DNA of 64,000 nucleotides from Larix kaempferi (taxonomy: Eukaryota > Streptophyta > Pinopsida > Pinales > Pinaceae): assembly GCA_027924585.1 (NCBI GenBank), contig BSBM01000151.1:10387501-10451500 (forward strand). Reading direction: 5' to 3'. Each line of letters begins with the position of its first letter. The first letter of the stretch is position 1. The notes under the pieces were generated by a model that saw nothing but the letters and a program-made list of their open reading frames with translations, was not told where the DNA came from and made no database searches. This document shows positions 22,019 through 33,464 of this stretch, one piece after another. The position numbers and the translations under genes are program-made.

Positions 22019-22700
22019 TTGCATAGTGGAGGATTAGCAGGACATTTTGGTGTCAATAAGACCAGAGCATTGGTCAAAGATAAATACTATTGGCCAGGAC
22101 TATCGATATATATAAAGAAATGGGTACGGAAGTGTAGAATACCCCAGCATGCTAAAGGTAAAATTCATAACACGAGACTATATGCACTATTTCCAATGTC
22201 GGCTGTCCCATGGGAAGACATCAATATGGATTGCATTCTAGCATTTCCAAAGACACAACAAGGTAAAGACTGCATCTTTATGGTAGTCAACAAATTTTCA
22301 AAGATGGCACATTTTATTCCATGTCGGAAGACGAGTGATGCCACGAGTATTGTTGTTTTTTTTTTCCAAGAGATTGTGAGACTACATGGGTTTCCGAAGA
22401 GCATAACTTCGAACAGATACATTAAATTCATGGGTCATTTCTGGAGAACCCTGTGGAAAATTTTGGATACAAAGTTGCAGTTCAATTCTGCATACCATCC
22501 GTAGACTTATGGGAAAACTGATGTCGTAAATAGAAGACTAGGAAATTTGCTGCAATGTTTGACATCTGACTAACCCAAGCAGTGGGAAAATGTGTTGGCG
22601 CAGGCAAAGTTTGCATACAATAACTTAGTGAATAGGTCAACGAGAATGAGTCCACTCCAAATTTGCAAGGGCAAATACCACATGGAGTAGCAGACTTAGC
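22019..22700 (+). pseudogene. Integrase remnant of the chromovirus
   Basis: The zinc-binding N-terminus reads HSGGLAGHFGVNKTRALVKD, then YYWPGLSIYIKKWVRKCRIP; the last Cys of HHCC appears to be Pro. In the core, the first Asp is present (MDCILAFPKTQQ). The usual SDRD around the second Asp reads SNRY, and the position expected for Glu reads TDVVNR. A TAG at 22502-22504 follows HP, where QTYG-type sequence would be expected. The C-terminal part, with AQAKFAYNNLVNRSTRMSP, continues to about 22680. Confidence 0.87.
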
Positions 22701-22863
22701 AGAGCTACTGACCATAATGCATATAAGTGTATATGTTGAATCATTTGTTGAACACATGAAATAATTACACGACAAAGTAAGGAGACAACTCGAGAAGAGT
22801 AACACAACATATAAGATAATGGTTAATATGAAAATATGACTGATTTCATTTGCAGAAGGAGAT

Positions 22864-23265
22864 TTGGTCTATGCGCATCTGGGGAAGGAAAGGTTCCCTA
22901 AAGGAAAATACAACAAGTTGAAGTTGACGAAAATTGGGCCGTGTAAGATCCTTAAGAAGATTTCAGATAATGCTTATATATTGGAATTGCTTGAGGAATT
23001 GAACATTTGGTCAACATTCAATGTTGTCGACTTGTACAAATATGAGGAAGGGTCAACCAGTGGGGAAGAATCAGCCATCGACTAGTAAGAACATATGCCA
23101 AGATAACATAAAGAATGAATTGGTGAAGTATTGGAATAATGTGAGATAGGTCAGATGTGGATTTCTAAGAGGAAGGAATATTTAGTCCGATGGGAAAACA
23201 AGGGAGTCGAGGAAGCGACGTGGATTCCTGAAGAAGAGTCTAGATGACTAACGGAGCAGTTAAAT
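22864..23265 (+). pseudogene. Integrase C-terminus and chromodomain
   Basis: 22864-23085 encodes the end of integrase (GKERFPKGKYNKLKLTKIGP; NAYILELLEELNIWSTFNVV). In another frame, 23106-23265 reads GEVLE-stop-CEIG, then KRKEYLVRWENKGVEEATWIP, a classic chromodomain signature (YLVKW...E.ATWEP). In chromoviruses this domain is thought to steer integration towards heterochromatin. Two stops disrupt it. Confidence 0.88.
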
Positions 23266-23285
23266 TCTTATCAACCTGGGAGGAC

Positions 23286-23970
23286 TAATGAAGGGGCATC
23301 CCAAACCAAGATCAACAATCGAAGATAAGCTGACATAAGTCACCTAAAGGAGGAGTCGATGACCTCTGGATGAATAAGGATTTTGCAGTTGAGGCCAGGA
23401 AAGTTGGACAACCGACTGGAAAAGAACTAGTTGAGGGATAGACCAATCGTAATATGAATGACTAAGAAATGGGAGGCATTCGAGACAACGACTGAGGCAT
23501 TGGAGGACAAGCGACGATGGGTAGAGATGACTCACAAAACATCTATAGTACAGGGTAGTTGCAGGGTTTAATGACCATTTATGGAAATTGTTGAACCATG
23601 ACAGATGACACGAGGAGAGGAAGCAGTTGCAGGTAACACCTAAGGAGGGTGAAATGTACTTGGACGATCCTAGGAGCTTCTAGAAGAGGATTTAACCAGG
23701 CCATGAAGGCTATAAATATAATTTTATGAAGAAGGAATCTAGGTTGTTGCTCCCTTATGTAAGAGAGCCTCGTTGTATTGCTGACAGTCGATTCAATTGA
23801 AACAGAGCATCGACTCTACTATGAATCCTTATGTAAATTGATTCCCTACATTAATACAGGCCATAATTCTTGGCCTATGTTTATGTTTGTGTGACTATGT
23901 GTGGGTGTTCACTTCATTTTTGTTGTGTGCTTTGATCTAGCAACGCCTTACATAGGTGGAAAAGCTACCA
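23286..23970 (+). repeat. 3' LTR of the chromovirus
   Basis: 685 bp. Starts TAATGAAGGGGC (TG mutated to TA) directly after a short purine tract, GGGAGGAC (about 23278-23285). Ends CTACCA, followed by the TSD ATAAG. Confidence 0.87.
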
Positions 23971-23975
23971 ATAAG

Positions 23976-25660
23976 GAAACCTTATCCACATTTTCCATGA
24001 TTTCTATAACCCCTCAACTCATCTATTATATCTATAACCCTCTCTACTTGTCCTTGACTAAGTTTCTATGCAACATATATGGTGAAATAAGCTGTGGTAT
24101 GTTGTTGTTTTATACTTATAATGGTTTCCAATGCTCGATCGAGTTCTATAAAACCCTAGATCAAGCTCTAAAAATGCAATGGATCGTTCAAGCTATCAAT
24201 GCTCAATCAATGGTTAATAAAACCCTTGATCGAGGTAGCAAGATCGATCGAGGGTTTTATTAACTCTCGATTGAGCATTTTAAAATACATCAATCCAATG
24301 CTTATTTAAGCCCTCAATCAAGCTTTTTAAAGTTCAATTGAGGACTTGCAAAAGCTTGATTGAGGTTGATTTTTAACATAATCACATCATCCGCTTGCCA
24401 AAAAATGTTACCCATATTCTTGAGAACACCTTTATTAAACTCACTTATACTTAATTAATCAAATTATTTTTAAATTTCAAATAATTTAGATTTTTAATTA
24501 ATTTGTTATGATTACAAATATTAAATGAAGAGCATTGGTTTGTAATATACTTTTCTTACCATGCATATTCTATTAATAAATTTTAAAATTCTCAAATTTA
24601 ATTACAATTATTGAATTTTAATTTCTAATAATAAGTCATTTAACAATTTTTAAGCCAATTTTATATAAAAAAATTTAATGTATTCTCATTGATCACCTAA
24701 ATAGGTTTGGCTGTTTACTTTTTGAGGAGATAGAAAACTGGGCTTCCCATCGTCTTAGTCAAAGATGTTCACATGGTATAAAACTACAAATTATAAACCT
24801 TTTGAATATGTCTATTCTTAAAAGGGCTTGGGTGGCAATTCTTCAAAAGAAATTATGGTCAGTAAGAAGTAGAAATGCTCTCTTCAAAATTAGCAACACC
24901 CGAAGCTCGTGAACTCTCATGTGAAGCATTACACGTAAATGGCATGAAAGGATATAATATATTGATTGTGAAACCCCTTTTCAGTAGATAAACATTAAAA
25001 GAGAAAAGATAGTGTTTTCATTTTTAACTAGATATCTAGTAAGACATGTATGTTCTAGATGGCTATTAACAAAGGTGGAGCATATAAGCAATAACATAGA
25101 GAAAACATATTGTTTTCATTTTAACTAGATAGCTAGTAAAAATGGGTCCAAGGACGGTTCCCTGTTGGCTTCCATATTGTATGTGGCCAAGGCTACTATG
25201 GTATTTGTCTGTGGGGTTGTTGTTGTTGCCTTGTTGGTTAAACCCAGAAGGTCTCTACCAAGTCTGCATCTAACAACAGTTACTCTTCTTGGGCTTCTTC
25301 AATGCTCAGATTGTAGAGAAAAGTGAAGGAAGAAATTGATAAGAAGAAGGATGAGGCGTCCTCCTTTACTATTCTCCATGAATTAGATTGTGTGCATTAT
25401 GAGGTAAAGAAGTTGTACATTGTGCTCGACAAGATGCTCGTGGACAAGACCAACTCTCCCTTGAAGCGGAAGAAGATGGACGAGGTAAGGAAATCGGTTG
25501 GGCAGCTACAGAGATATGCTGAGGCTTTGCATAAAGGTACGATTCCTTTGGAAAATCAAATTAAGGATCTTTATCAAATGCTTGTTTCGATCCCGATGGC
25601 TTTTCTGGTTGTTTTCACTGATACTAGGAATTAGACAATATATATGTTTTTATCTAAATT

Positions 25661-25704
<44 letters not shown>

Positions 25705-26112
25705 AGAGAGAGAGATACATTGAGAGTTTTATAATTTGGTCAATCATGTGGGGATTATCAAGAGGGCTTTCATTCTTGTGTAGATGTAAAATATGAGGCC
25801 TTAGTATTAGTTGTGGCTGACTTTGAGCTCCTCCAAGGAGAATTTGCAGTTGTCCTAGATATTTTTGTGAATGTAATTCTCTTGAATAATGTAAATTGTT
25901 GTACATGTTTGTAGTAGATTTTGATTAGCTTCATGAGTTGTCTTATAACATTCGACCCACTGAATCACCATCCTTGATAAGCCCATGACAACAAGTTTTA
26001 GTGCTTTTTTTAATGAAAAATTTGGGCAAAATGGTCTACATTATCCATAACCTTATGCCTTTCCATTACCTATCTAGAGGGGCATGCAATTCACTGTGGT
26101 TGTATTATGGTA
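23976..26112. other. Intergenic DNA with an inverted repeat and microsatellites
   Basis: Holds the TCGATC-type repeats and the hairpin at 24200-24277. A 103-codon open frame at 25323-25634 is Lys/Glu-rich in its first half (KEEIDKKKDEASS; KRKKMDEVRKSVGQLQRYAE) and could be an alpha-helical exon or pseudogene fragment; I cannot assign it. (TA)n then (GA)n microsatellite at about 25665-25712. No other support. Confidence 0.45.
24200..24277. repeat. Inverted repeat, ~33-bp arms
   Basis: Arms 24200-24233 and 24246-24277 pair with a few mismatches (TGCTCAATCAATGGTTAATA against the complement of TTAACTCTCGATTGAGCA). Built from the same CTCGATCGAGG units as the surrounding repeats. Confidence 0.75.
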
Positions 26113-26117
26113 GTTAT

Positions 26118-26300
26118 AGTTGGAATTAATGTTTACTATTATTTAGAATTTGTTGCATCTAAGAGATTGAAAGAGATCTTCAGATCCAAAATTCAAGGAG
26201 TCTGTTCAACCAAATCTACTCCTATAAATGTAACTCATTTTAAGCAAATAATATACAATAAGTTTTGTGAGAATTATGGCTTCTATTCCATTTTCTAAGT
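26118..26300 (+). repeat. 5' LTR of the small element
   Basis: 183 bp. Contains TTGGAATTAATGTTTACT near its start, typical of copia-type LTRs. Confidence 0.83.
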
Positions 26301-26456
26301 TGGTGAGGGCTAGGAAGATGGAATAGAGAGTGAATTTATGTAGATTAGCATAGGTGTGTTTTATTTTTATTTTGATGTGTCTATGTGAGTTTGCTCAGAG
26401 AAAATCGCTGCTAGATTTGGAGGAAATCGACTCTGCCAGAAATTTCTAAGAGTACC

Positions 26457-29143
26457 TGTAACGTCCCCTCTCGTGGACCCAATTCAAGGAAGGGAACATG
26501 ATACCATTCTCTAGGGATTTCATAAAATTCATCCCATTCATTAGATTCATACACATAAATTCAAAAGTGTGCAGATGCAAATTAAGCAAATATGCACAGC
26601 GGAATTAAAACTCACCCACACATATATCATATGCACACAACATATCAAAAACAGACATCAGTTTAAACATTACAGAAGTAATTATATAGACAGAAAAACA
26701 CTTATCTTCATTGTGCAATTGTCCCAAACAACTAGCTATGTCGCTACAACGTTCCACCCAACCATAGGCCAGTTGTGTTCATCAATGTTTCAACACAAGA
26801 GCCACCCCTAAGCTGGGCATGATTTCTACAAGGAAAAGGGGACATTCAAGCTCAGGCATAGCCAAACAAACATTGCATCTATGCCAAGCCAATCCACATG
26901 TAACGTACCTCCCCATCTATCCAATTCCAGGAGGGGAACATGATGCCAATCTCTCGGGATTTTACATAAACTCAGCCCATTCATTAGATTCATAGTCATA
27001 AAATTAATGTTGTGCAGATGCAAATTAAGCAAACAATGCACAACGGAATTTAAACTCATCCACACACATATCATATGCATACAACATATCAAAACATTCA
27101 TCAATTTAAACATTGCAGAAGTAAATACATAGACAGAAAAACACTTATATTCATTGTGCAATTGTACCAAACAACTAGCTATGTTGCTGCAACGTTCCAC
27201 CCAACCATAGGCCAGTTGTGTTCATCAATTCTCTCAACACAACTGCCACCCCCCGAGCTGGGCATGATCCTTACAAGGAAAATGGGACATTAATACTCAT
27301 ACACAGCCCAATAATCGCTGCATCTAAGCCAAGCCAGTCCACAGCTGGGTTTATCAGGCTAAATCTGAACCTTGGATGCTTCACTCAATCTCAAGCCAAT
27401 ACAATAGATACCCATCCCAACCCCAACCTTCTCTTACACCCAGCAACTCAAAAACTGGGCATGGATAAGCATTTCCAGCTATGGAATTTACAGACAGGAT
27501 GGCCATGGGTTTTCCCCAATTCGTGGCTCACCCAAAACGAACTGTGGGAAGGAAATTCGTCCCCAGGGAGAAACTGGATTTCTTCCACAAGTTATGAGCA
27601 TTTAAAATGGCCAAAATGGCCCCATTACAACCCCAAATCGACTTGTTCTCTTCCCCATTGGTAACCAAAACAAAATCGCCCTTCCCAGCTTGAAAGATGA
27701 AGGAAAACACAGGAAATACATGGAGAAAAATGCCCAGGTAGCTCCAAACTCGTGGGAGAGAAAAGCTGGTTCATGGGTAATGGCTTGGGGAGCAATTCAT
27801 GGCTCTTTTTTTGCCCAAGAAGAAAAACACGTTTTTCCATCAAGGGTGGCTTTCCCATACTCGAATTTTGGACAACCATACATGGGTAGTTGAGGGTTTG
27901 ATGGGTTCTCTCATTGACACTTGGCTTGACTTCATTGGCTCCAAGGGTTTGAATATTTCCCTCCCAATTCCTTGTAAAATCATGCCCCCATATCTTGTTG
28001 CATTGCATAGCTAGTTGTGGGTATTTTTATTAAAATGCATATTTACATGGTATTCAAAATTCCATTGTGCATGGCTAGCACGTAAACCATATGCATCCAT
28101 AAATTGATGGCGGGCCCTTGGCCTTAAGCTCATCACCATGATTTTATAACAATATTACATTTTTTACAATTTTAATGCCATAGGGTCAAAATGGGGATGT
28201 TACACCATAGCTGGGTTTATCAGGCTAAAGCTGAACCTTGGATGCTTGCACTCAATACTCAAGCCAAAACAATGGATTCCCATCTCAACCACAACCTTCT
28301 CTTACACACAGCAAACTCAAAAACTGGGCATGGATACACATTTCCAACAATGGGATTTACAAACAGAATGGCCATGGGTTTTCCCCAAATCGTGGCTCAC
28401 CCAAAACGAACTGTGGGAAGGGAAATTCATCCCCAGGGAGAAACCCAATTTCTTCCCCAAGTTATGAGTGTTTCAAATGGCCAGAACGACCTCATTGTAA
28501 CCCCAAATCGATCTGTTCTCTTCCCCATTGGTAACCAAAACAAAAATTCCCTTCCTAGCTTGAAAGATGAAGGAAAACACAAGAAATCCATGGAGAAAAA
28601 TGCCCAGGTAGCTCCCCACTCGTGGGAGAGCAAAGCTGATTGATGGGTAATGGCTTAGGGAGCAATTCATGGCTCTTTTATTTCCCAAGGAGCAAAACGC
28701 GATTTCCCATGAAGGGTGGCTTGCCCATACCCGAATTTGGATAGCCATACCTCCCATTCCCCAAGGTATTAACTACCTCAACCAACTCTTGGGAGAAATG
28801 AATGATTGGGTACAAAATTCAACATGGGTAGTTGAGGGTTTGATGGGTTCTCCCATTGACACTTGGCTTGACTTCATTGGCTCCAAGGGTTTGAATATTT
28901 CCCTCCCAATTCCTTGTAAAATCATGCCCCCATCTCTTGTTGCATTGCATAGCTAGTTGTGGGTATTTTTATTAAAATGCATATTTACATGATGTTGAAA
29001 TTCCAATGTGCCTGGCTAGCACGCAAACCATATCCATCAATAAATAGATGGCGGGGCCTTGGCCTTGAACTCCTCGCCATGATTTTATAACAATATTACA
29101 TGTTTACATTTTAATATAATGGGGTCAAAATGGGGACATTACA
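26457..29143. mobile_element. Outer solo LTR, TGTAACGT family, split by a nested copy
   Basis: Starts TGTAACGTCCCC and ends GGGACATTACA; flanked by GTACC (26452-26456 and 29144-29148). Its own sequence is 26457-26898 plus 28205-29143, about 1,381 bp. It lies in the internal region of the small element 26118-30406. No ORF of interest: the repeated 60-150 codon frames here are LTR sequence. Confidence 0.92.
26899..28204. mobile_element. Inner solo LTR nested in a relative
   Basis: Starts TGTAACGTACCT and ends GGGATGTTACA, 1,306 bp. Flanked by CCACA on the left (26894-26898) and CCATA on the right (28205-28209), a TSD with one later substitution. Removing it plus one TSD copy restores a continuous outer LTR that matches the inner LTR's own middle (GCTGGGTTTATCAGGCT at both 27340 and 28210). 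Confidence 0.9.
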
Positions 29144-29148
29144 GTACC

Positions 29149-30267
29149 TCCCTGGAACAAAATATTTTGAAGGTGGAGCTAACACGAATCTGTAGAAGCC
29201 AACACTGCCATTATCGTTGTAGATATTGAGCCTCCATCATCTTTGCAAAAGGAGATTTGCAATGCCCAGTCGTCACTGTTGTATCCAGACTGGTGAATGC
29301 ATTGAAATTCATGTACCAAAGACGCCATCGATTTGCATAACCTGTCATTTATTGATGCTATTTTATGTTTTTTTATGTTGTACACTGCTTGCCATTACCA
29401 GATGTTTTGGGTGGTTCCTGGCGGTGAGATATCAACTCTAAATGGAGGTTGCCAAAAATTTATTAAGATCAATGTAGAGTTGTGCATGAATAATTTCAAT
29501 GACAATCTTTGTGTAATGCAACGACAATCTTGTTTGGATAGCTGACTCCAAATGATGACCGAATGATGTCAAGTCAGGAATGTGGTTTTATTGCCAACCA
29601 TGAATTTGTTGGCTATGGAACAAGGGTTAAATTGTGTGTTGGTTTTCTATTTTATATTGTAGTGTGCTATTTTTCAAGAGTGGTGTGTAAAAAATCAAAT
29701 CATGCAGAACCACAAAGAACAGGTTAATTAAGTCTTAGGATAATGTGACCCGTCGTGCTTTGGGAGCATTAGTTACAGGTTGTTCTTAACAAGGGCAAGA
29801 TGATGCGACTCGCCATGCTCCGAGAAGCATGAGTTACATGTTACTTTATGTGATATTTTATGTGTGTTTGTAAAGCTCACTTGTATGGATAACTTCTAGA
29901 TATGTTCAATATTCAGAGTGCTCTCCTAGATTACTGTTGGATTCAGCGAGCTATGTGTTCGACAGATGGGAGTATCTCCATAGAACAGTCCAGTTACTTG
30001 ATTACTTCTTGCTAAACTCAGCGAGCTATGTACTTTGGCATAGTTAAGTACTCAATATTGTTAATCACTGCAATTATTTTATTGATGGTCAGAAGCGGTT
30101 GCAGTTTAAATGAGTCAAATAGGAAGCTCAAAGATGAAGTGAAGAAAGAGCGCAAACTGTGAGACTTCAAAGTGGGTGTAAATGCTGATGAAGACCAGTC
30201 AGACAAGATTCAGTATTGTATTTTAGGTTTTGAAATTGTGTTTTGTATTGTAAACATTAAGGGAGGG
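29149..30267 (+). other. Internal region of the small LTR element, 3' part
   Basis: No ORF above about 70 codons and no Gag or Pol motif. A pair of similar blocks, with GTGACCCGTCGTGCTTTGGGAGCA near 29747 and GCGACTCGCCATGCTCCGAGAAGC near 29807, is a short internal duplication. Ends in the purine tract at 30259-30267. Confidence 0.6.
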
Positions 30268-30406
30268 AGTTGGAATTAATGTTTACTATTATTTAGAATT
30301 TGTTACATCTAAGAGATTGACAGAGATCTTCAGATCCAAAATTCAAGGAGTCTGCTCAACCAGATCTACTCCTATAGAATTATGGCTTCTATTCCATTTT
30401 CTAAGT
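30268..30406 (+). repeat. 3' LTR of the small element
   Basis: 139 bp. Lacks the 44 bp present in the 5' LTR after CTCCTATA. Followed by the TSD GTTAT. Confidence 0.83.
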
Positions 30407-30411
30407 GTTAT

Positions 30412-31631
30412 TAATGATAAATCCTTAGAAACTCTTAAACTCTCATTTTGAACCTTCATATGCAATTTTTAGAATATTGATAACTTGACTTTGTTCCAGC
30501 TTCATGAAACTTAACTGTCAGGTGTTCCAGCTTCATGAAACTTAACTGTCAAATGTTATGCGTGTATTGTATTCTTCATATTGTACACCCTATCGTGAGA
30601 AATACTTATTTTCATGTCAAATCTATTATTTGAGGCAATTTTCATGGTTACATTTTGTGTATTAGTATTTGACACTTCTTTTCTTGTTGTTGATGTCTTG
30701 AAACTGATGATTTTATAGCATCAACCACTGATTATGCCTCACGAAAACTGCCTTCATTAGATTGTTATTGAAATTCCTTGGTAACAAAAACTGCCTTCAT
30801 TAGATTTTTATTGAAATTCCTTGTAATACCAATCATATCTTAGTACAATACACAGAACATTAGATTTTTTTCCATAGTGTGCTCTTTCAACAATTGCACC
30901 ATTGGTGCTTACTTGAAGCATTGCTTCTCAATTAAGTGGGAGATGGTGAAATATTTGTATCATATATGGTATTGATTGCTTGTTAGAGGCTATTGAGTTT
31001 TCAATGAAGTTACCAAAAATAATTAGCTAATTATCAAAATTGATGAGTTCATATAGCAATCGGCTTTTGGTGAGTTTGTGAACTGAAGTCACTTGTATTC
31101 TACAACACAACCTATGCATTCTTTATCTTTGATTATTTGTTTGCTTGACATTATTGTGAATAGATAATACAAATTGGTACTTTAGGACTGGTAAAACGTA
31201 CATGAGAATGGCACCCTCACCAATTTACAAGTCATTCAGGGTATATCATTGATTCAAGAGTAGGATTATTTGGGCTACTTGGCAGCAATGTGGATTGAGA
31301 GCATAGATTGGTATGTTAACAAGGAAAAAATCACACGAGAGTAGCACCCCCAACAAGTTTTCTAAGTCGTTTAGGATATGATGCTAATTCAGAACTAGGA
31401 TGTATCAATTGTACCTATGCTTTTTCCAAAAATTGGTCTATTATCTCTCTATTTTACACATGCATCGAGGATCATCATTTTTTAAGCCCCTGGGGATATT
31501 AAGATAATACGTTAGATTCATTCGACCTTATTTCTGATGTTTGAAAGGATTAAACCTGCTATGGTAACTTAAAATCTATTCTACATTATGATGTCTAATT
31601 ATATCATTTTCTTTGACGATTTGATTTATCT
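30412..31631. other. Intron-like or intergenic DNA with local duplications
   Basis: No ORF. An exact 29-bp sequence, beginning TGTTCCAGCTTCATG, is repeated at 30492 and 30523 (period 31). A second tandem pair, AAAACTGCCTTCATTAGATT, is at about 30744 and 30787 (period 43). A diverged ~90-bp block recurs at about 31172 and 31309. The T-rich composition would fit an intron of the exon candidate at 31632. Confidence 0.5.
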
Positions 31632-32055
31632 AGGAAACAAAGGCAATGGGATGAGGCACGAACAAATCTCAGAAGGATGAAAGAAGAGGTTGAACAGTCA
31701 CTAACTAGGAAAAAATAGATAATTTCGTATGCAAATATGACAAAACATTATAAACAAATCCAAGATCATTTAGTCAATAAAACACCTGAGGTTTATTTGC
31801 AAAATAAGGGAGAAAATGGTGATTTAACTTGCAATTTGGTTCACATCTCTAAGCATGGTACTCAAAGAATATCAACATGAGCTTCTGTTTGTGTAGAGTT
31901 ATGAAATGGTTCATAACAACTATTGCATGCTAATTCCACATTATATTGAGGGTTGATAATTTGACATAATTTGTTTCATCTATTTCAGGCACAAGCCTAA
32001 AAGGAAAGCAGAACAATCTAATGATTCAACTGCAAAAGAATTGCAACCACCATGA
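31632..32055 (+). pseudogene. Possible terminal exons of a host gene or pseudogene
   Basis: After an acceptor-like TTTATCTAG, the frame reads KQRQWDEARTNLRRMKEEVE and on to SLTRKK, then TAG. The same frame then stays open for about 54 more codons (through MTKHYKQIQDHLVNKTPEVY) to a TGA at about 31880. After another acceptor-like TCTATTTCAG at 31988, a short segment reads HKPKRKAEQSNDSTAKELQP, with a basic KPKRK patch, and ends in TGA at 32055. The charged, helical composition and plausible splice signals suggest the 3' end of a real gene, possibly broken by the TAG. I do not recognise the family, and the strand assignment rests only on this reading. Confidence 0.3.
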
Positions 32056-32198
32056 TCTTTTGGAGTCATATTTTAATCAATCTTGTGACGGTTTTGTATT
32101 ATTTATGTAGTCTTTGGGGGTGTATGGAGTGAAATTAGAAGGTTAGTTTCTGTATTCACAAATGATATAATTGGTATCAATAATGGAAATGTCTCCTG

Positions 32199-32462
32199 AA
32201 TTGTTTTTTTTAATTGGTATTTCGATTATGTGTAGCCAACTTACAACACTCAAGGAAGAACCCTTTAGCTAAGATGTTGTGGATGGGGGGATATCTATTC
32301 CACCAAATTTTCCCAAGGCTTGCACATGGTCCCAACCAATTGAATTCTCCCACTTGCATGAGTGAGATAGCCAATGAGGAGTAACACATGTATGGAGCTT
32401 TGAACCTTGGTGGGGGGATTATAACCACTCTTGCTTAACCATCAAACCGAGAGGCCATCAAC
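32199..32462 (-). mobile_element. tRNA-derived SINE
   Basis: On the minus strand it opens with GATGGCCTCTCGGTTTGATG (partial A box). GGTTCAAAGCTCC follows, a good match to the pol III B box GGTTCRANNCC. A tRNA-unrelated body comes next, ending in an A-rich tail that shows as TTTTTTTT at about 32203-32210 on the plus strand. About 260 bp is a normal SINE size. I could not find a clean target duplication. Confidence 0.55.
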
Positions 32463-33464
32463 AAAACTTGGAAAATTTGATGAGGACTTGCAAGCTAATG
32501 CTTGCAAACCGGGATACTAAAAGTTTTGAATGATTTTGAATCTTTTATTTTCACTTCTTCAAATCTACTTTATTTCTTTTTTTTCCTTTGGTGTAATTTT
32601 GCACCTTTTGGGGCAATTGCTAGTTTTATTTATGAGCAAAAATTATATAAATAAATAAAACCAAATAAATAAATATTTACATTTGATTTTGTTTTTGGTC
32701 AACCATGGTTGACTATGTTTAAACATGGTTGACTGAGTTAGACCATCATTAAGCATGGATTATTTGACATTGTTGATTTACTGGTTGATTTTAGTGAGTA
32801 GCCCAATCAATTCTAGCCAAGACCTTGTATAAAATTTATGCATGACGAATGAGCTAGTACTTGGGTATGCCGACAAAAAACTAAACCTCGTCAAGCACTC
32901 GACCCCATGTCCAGATTATCATGTGAATAAGAATAGAGGAGTTAGTAAATAACCAATCAAAGTGAACATTAAACCTATAAATAGTTAATTGCAGTAATAT
33001 TTAAACACTTGGTTGGGGAATAAATTCGGTATAAAACCTTGATGAGCAGCCACACCCCTAGAAGCTTTGAGACCACTATGCAAAAGGGTTAAATCCCCTT
33101 GTGGATTCTAAATTTGGAAATGTAATATCTCTCAAATCTCAGAAAAATTTAAAATTTGTATATGTGTTTATTATTTAACAGATTAGGACTTTGAGCAACA
33201 TTAACTATATCATAAAAGTCATTTCATGGATGGCAAGAAGATGACATACCTTCTGTATAAAAGATGTTTATAAAATGTTAGTTTTTATTAGTGTGGAATG
33301 ACTTATCTTGACTTCTCAAAAGCCATTATTGTTCAGCTTTCATAAATAATGCTTCTTTCTATAGGAACTATGGTTATTAGCTATATCTTATAAAATGTTT
33401 ATAAGATGTTTATAAAATGTTATCCCATAAAAGAAGTTTATAAAATGTTATTTTTTATAAAATG
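32463..33464. other. AT-rich DNA without a recognised gene
   Basis: No supported ORF. TTTATAAAATGTTA-type units recur between about 33260 and 33470, the last abutting the gypsy remnant. GTTGACTATG / GTTGACTGAG short repeats near 32705-32745. Confidence 0.5.

Larger units (their letters stand above)
17886..23970 (+). mobile_element. Chromovirus (Ty3/gypsy with chromodomain), decayed
   Basis: LTRs 17886-18561 and 23286-23970, flanked by ATAAG on both sides (17881-17885 and 23971-23975). Domains run gag, protease, RT, RNase H, integrase, chromodomain, the Ty3/gypsy chromovirus order. Every domain carries stops, frameshifts or lost catalytic residues, so the copy cannot be autonomous. LTR divergence is clearly higher than in element A, so it is older. 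Confidence 0.93.
26118..30406 (+). mobile_element. Small non-autonomous LTR element (TRIM/copia-like) with nested insertions
   Basis: LTRs 26118-26300 (183 bp) and 30268-30406 (139 bp) are near-identical except for a 44-bp deletion in the 3' copy. Both are flanked by GTTAT (26113-26117 and 30407-30411). A purine tract AAGGGAGGG (30259-30267) precedes the 3' LTR. After the 5' LTR, TGGTGAGGGC may be a decayed tRNA-iMet primer site with a 4-base deletion. Without the nested insertion the element is about 1.6 kb and has no recognisable coding domain. The ends read AGTTGG...CTAAGT rather than TG...CA in both LTRs. Confidence 0.85.

Noticed and set aside
26569-28956. Overlapping ORFs up to 150 codons in the nested solo LTRs
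   Set aside because: LTR sequence; the frames are not conserved between inner and outer copies.
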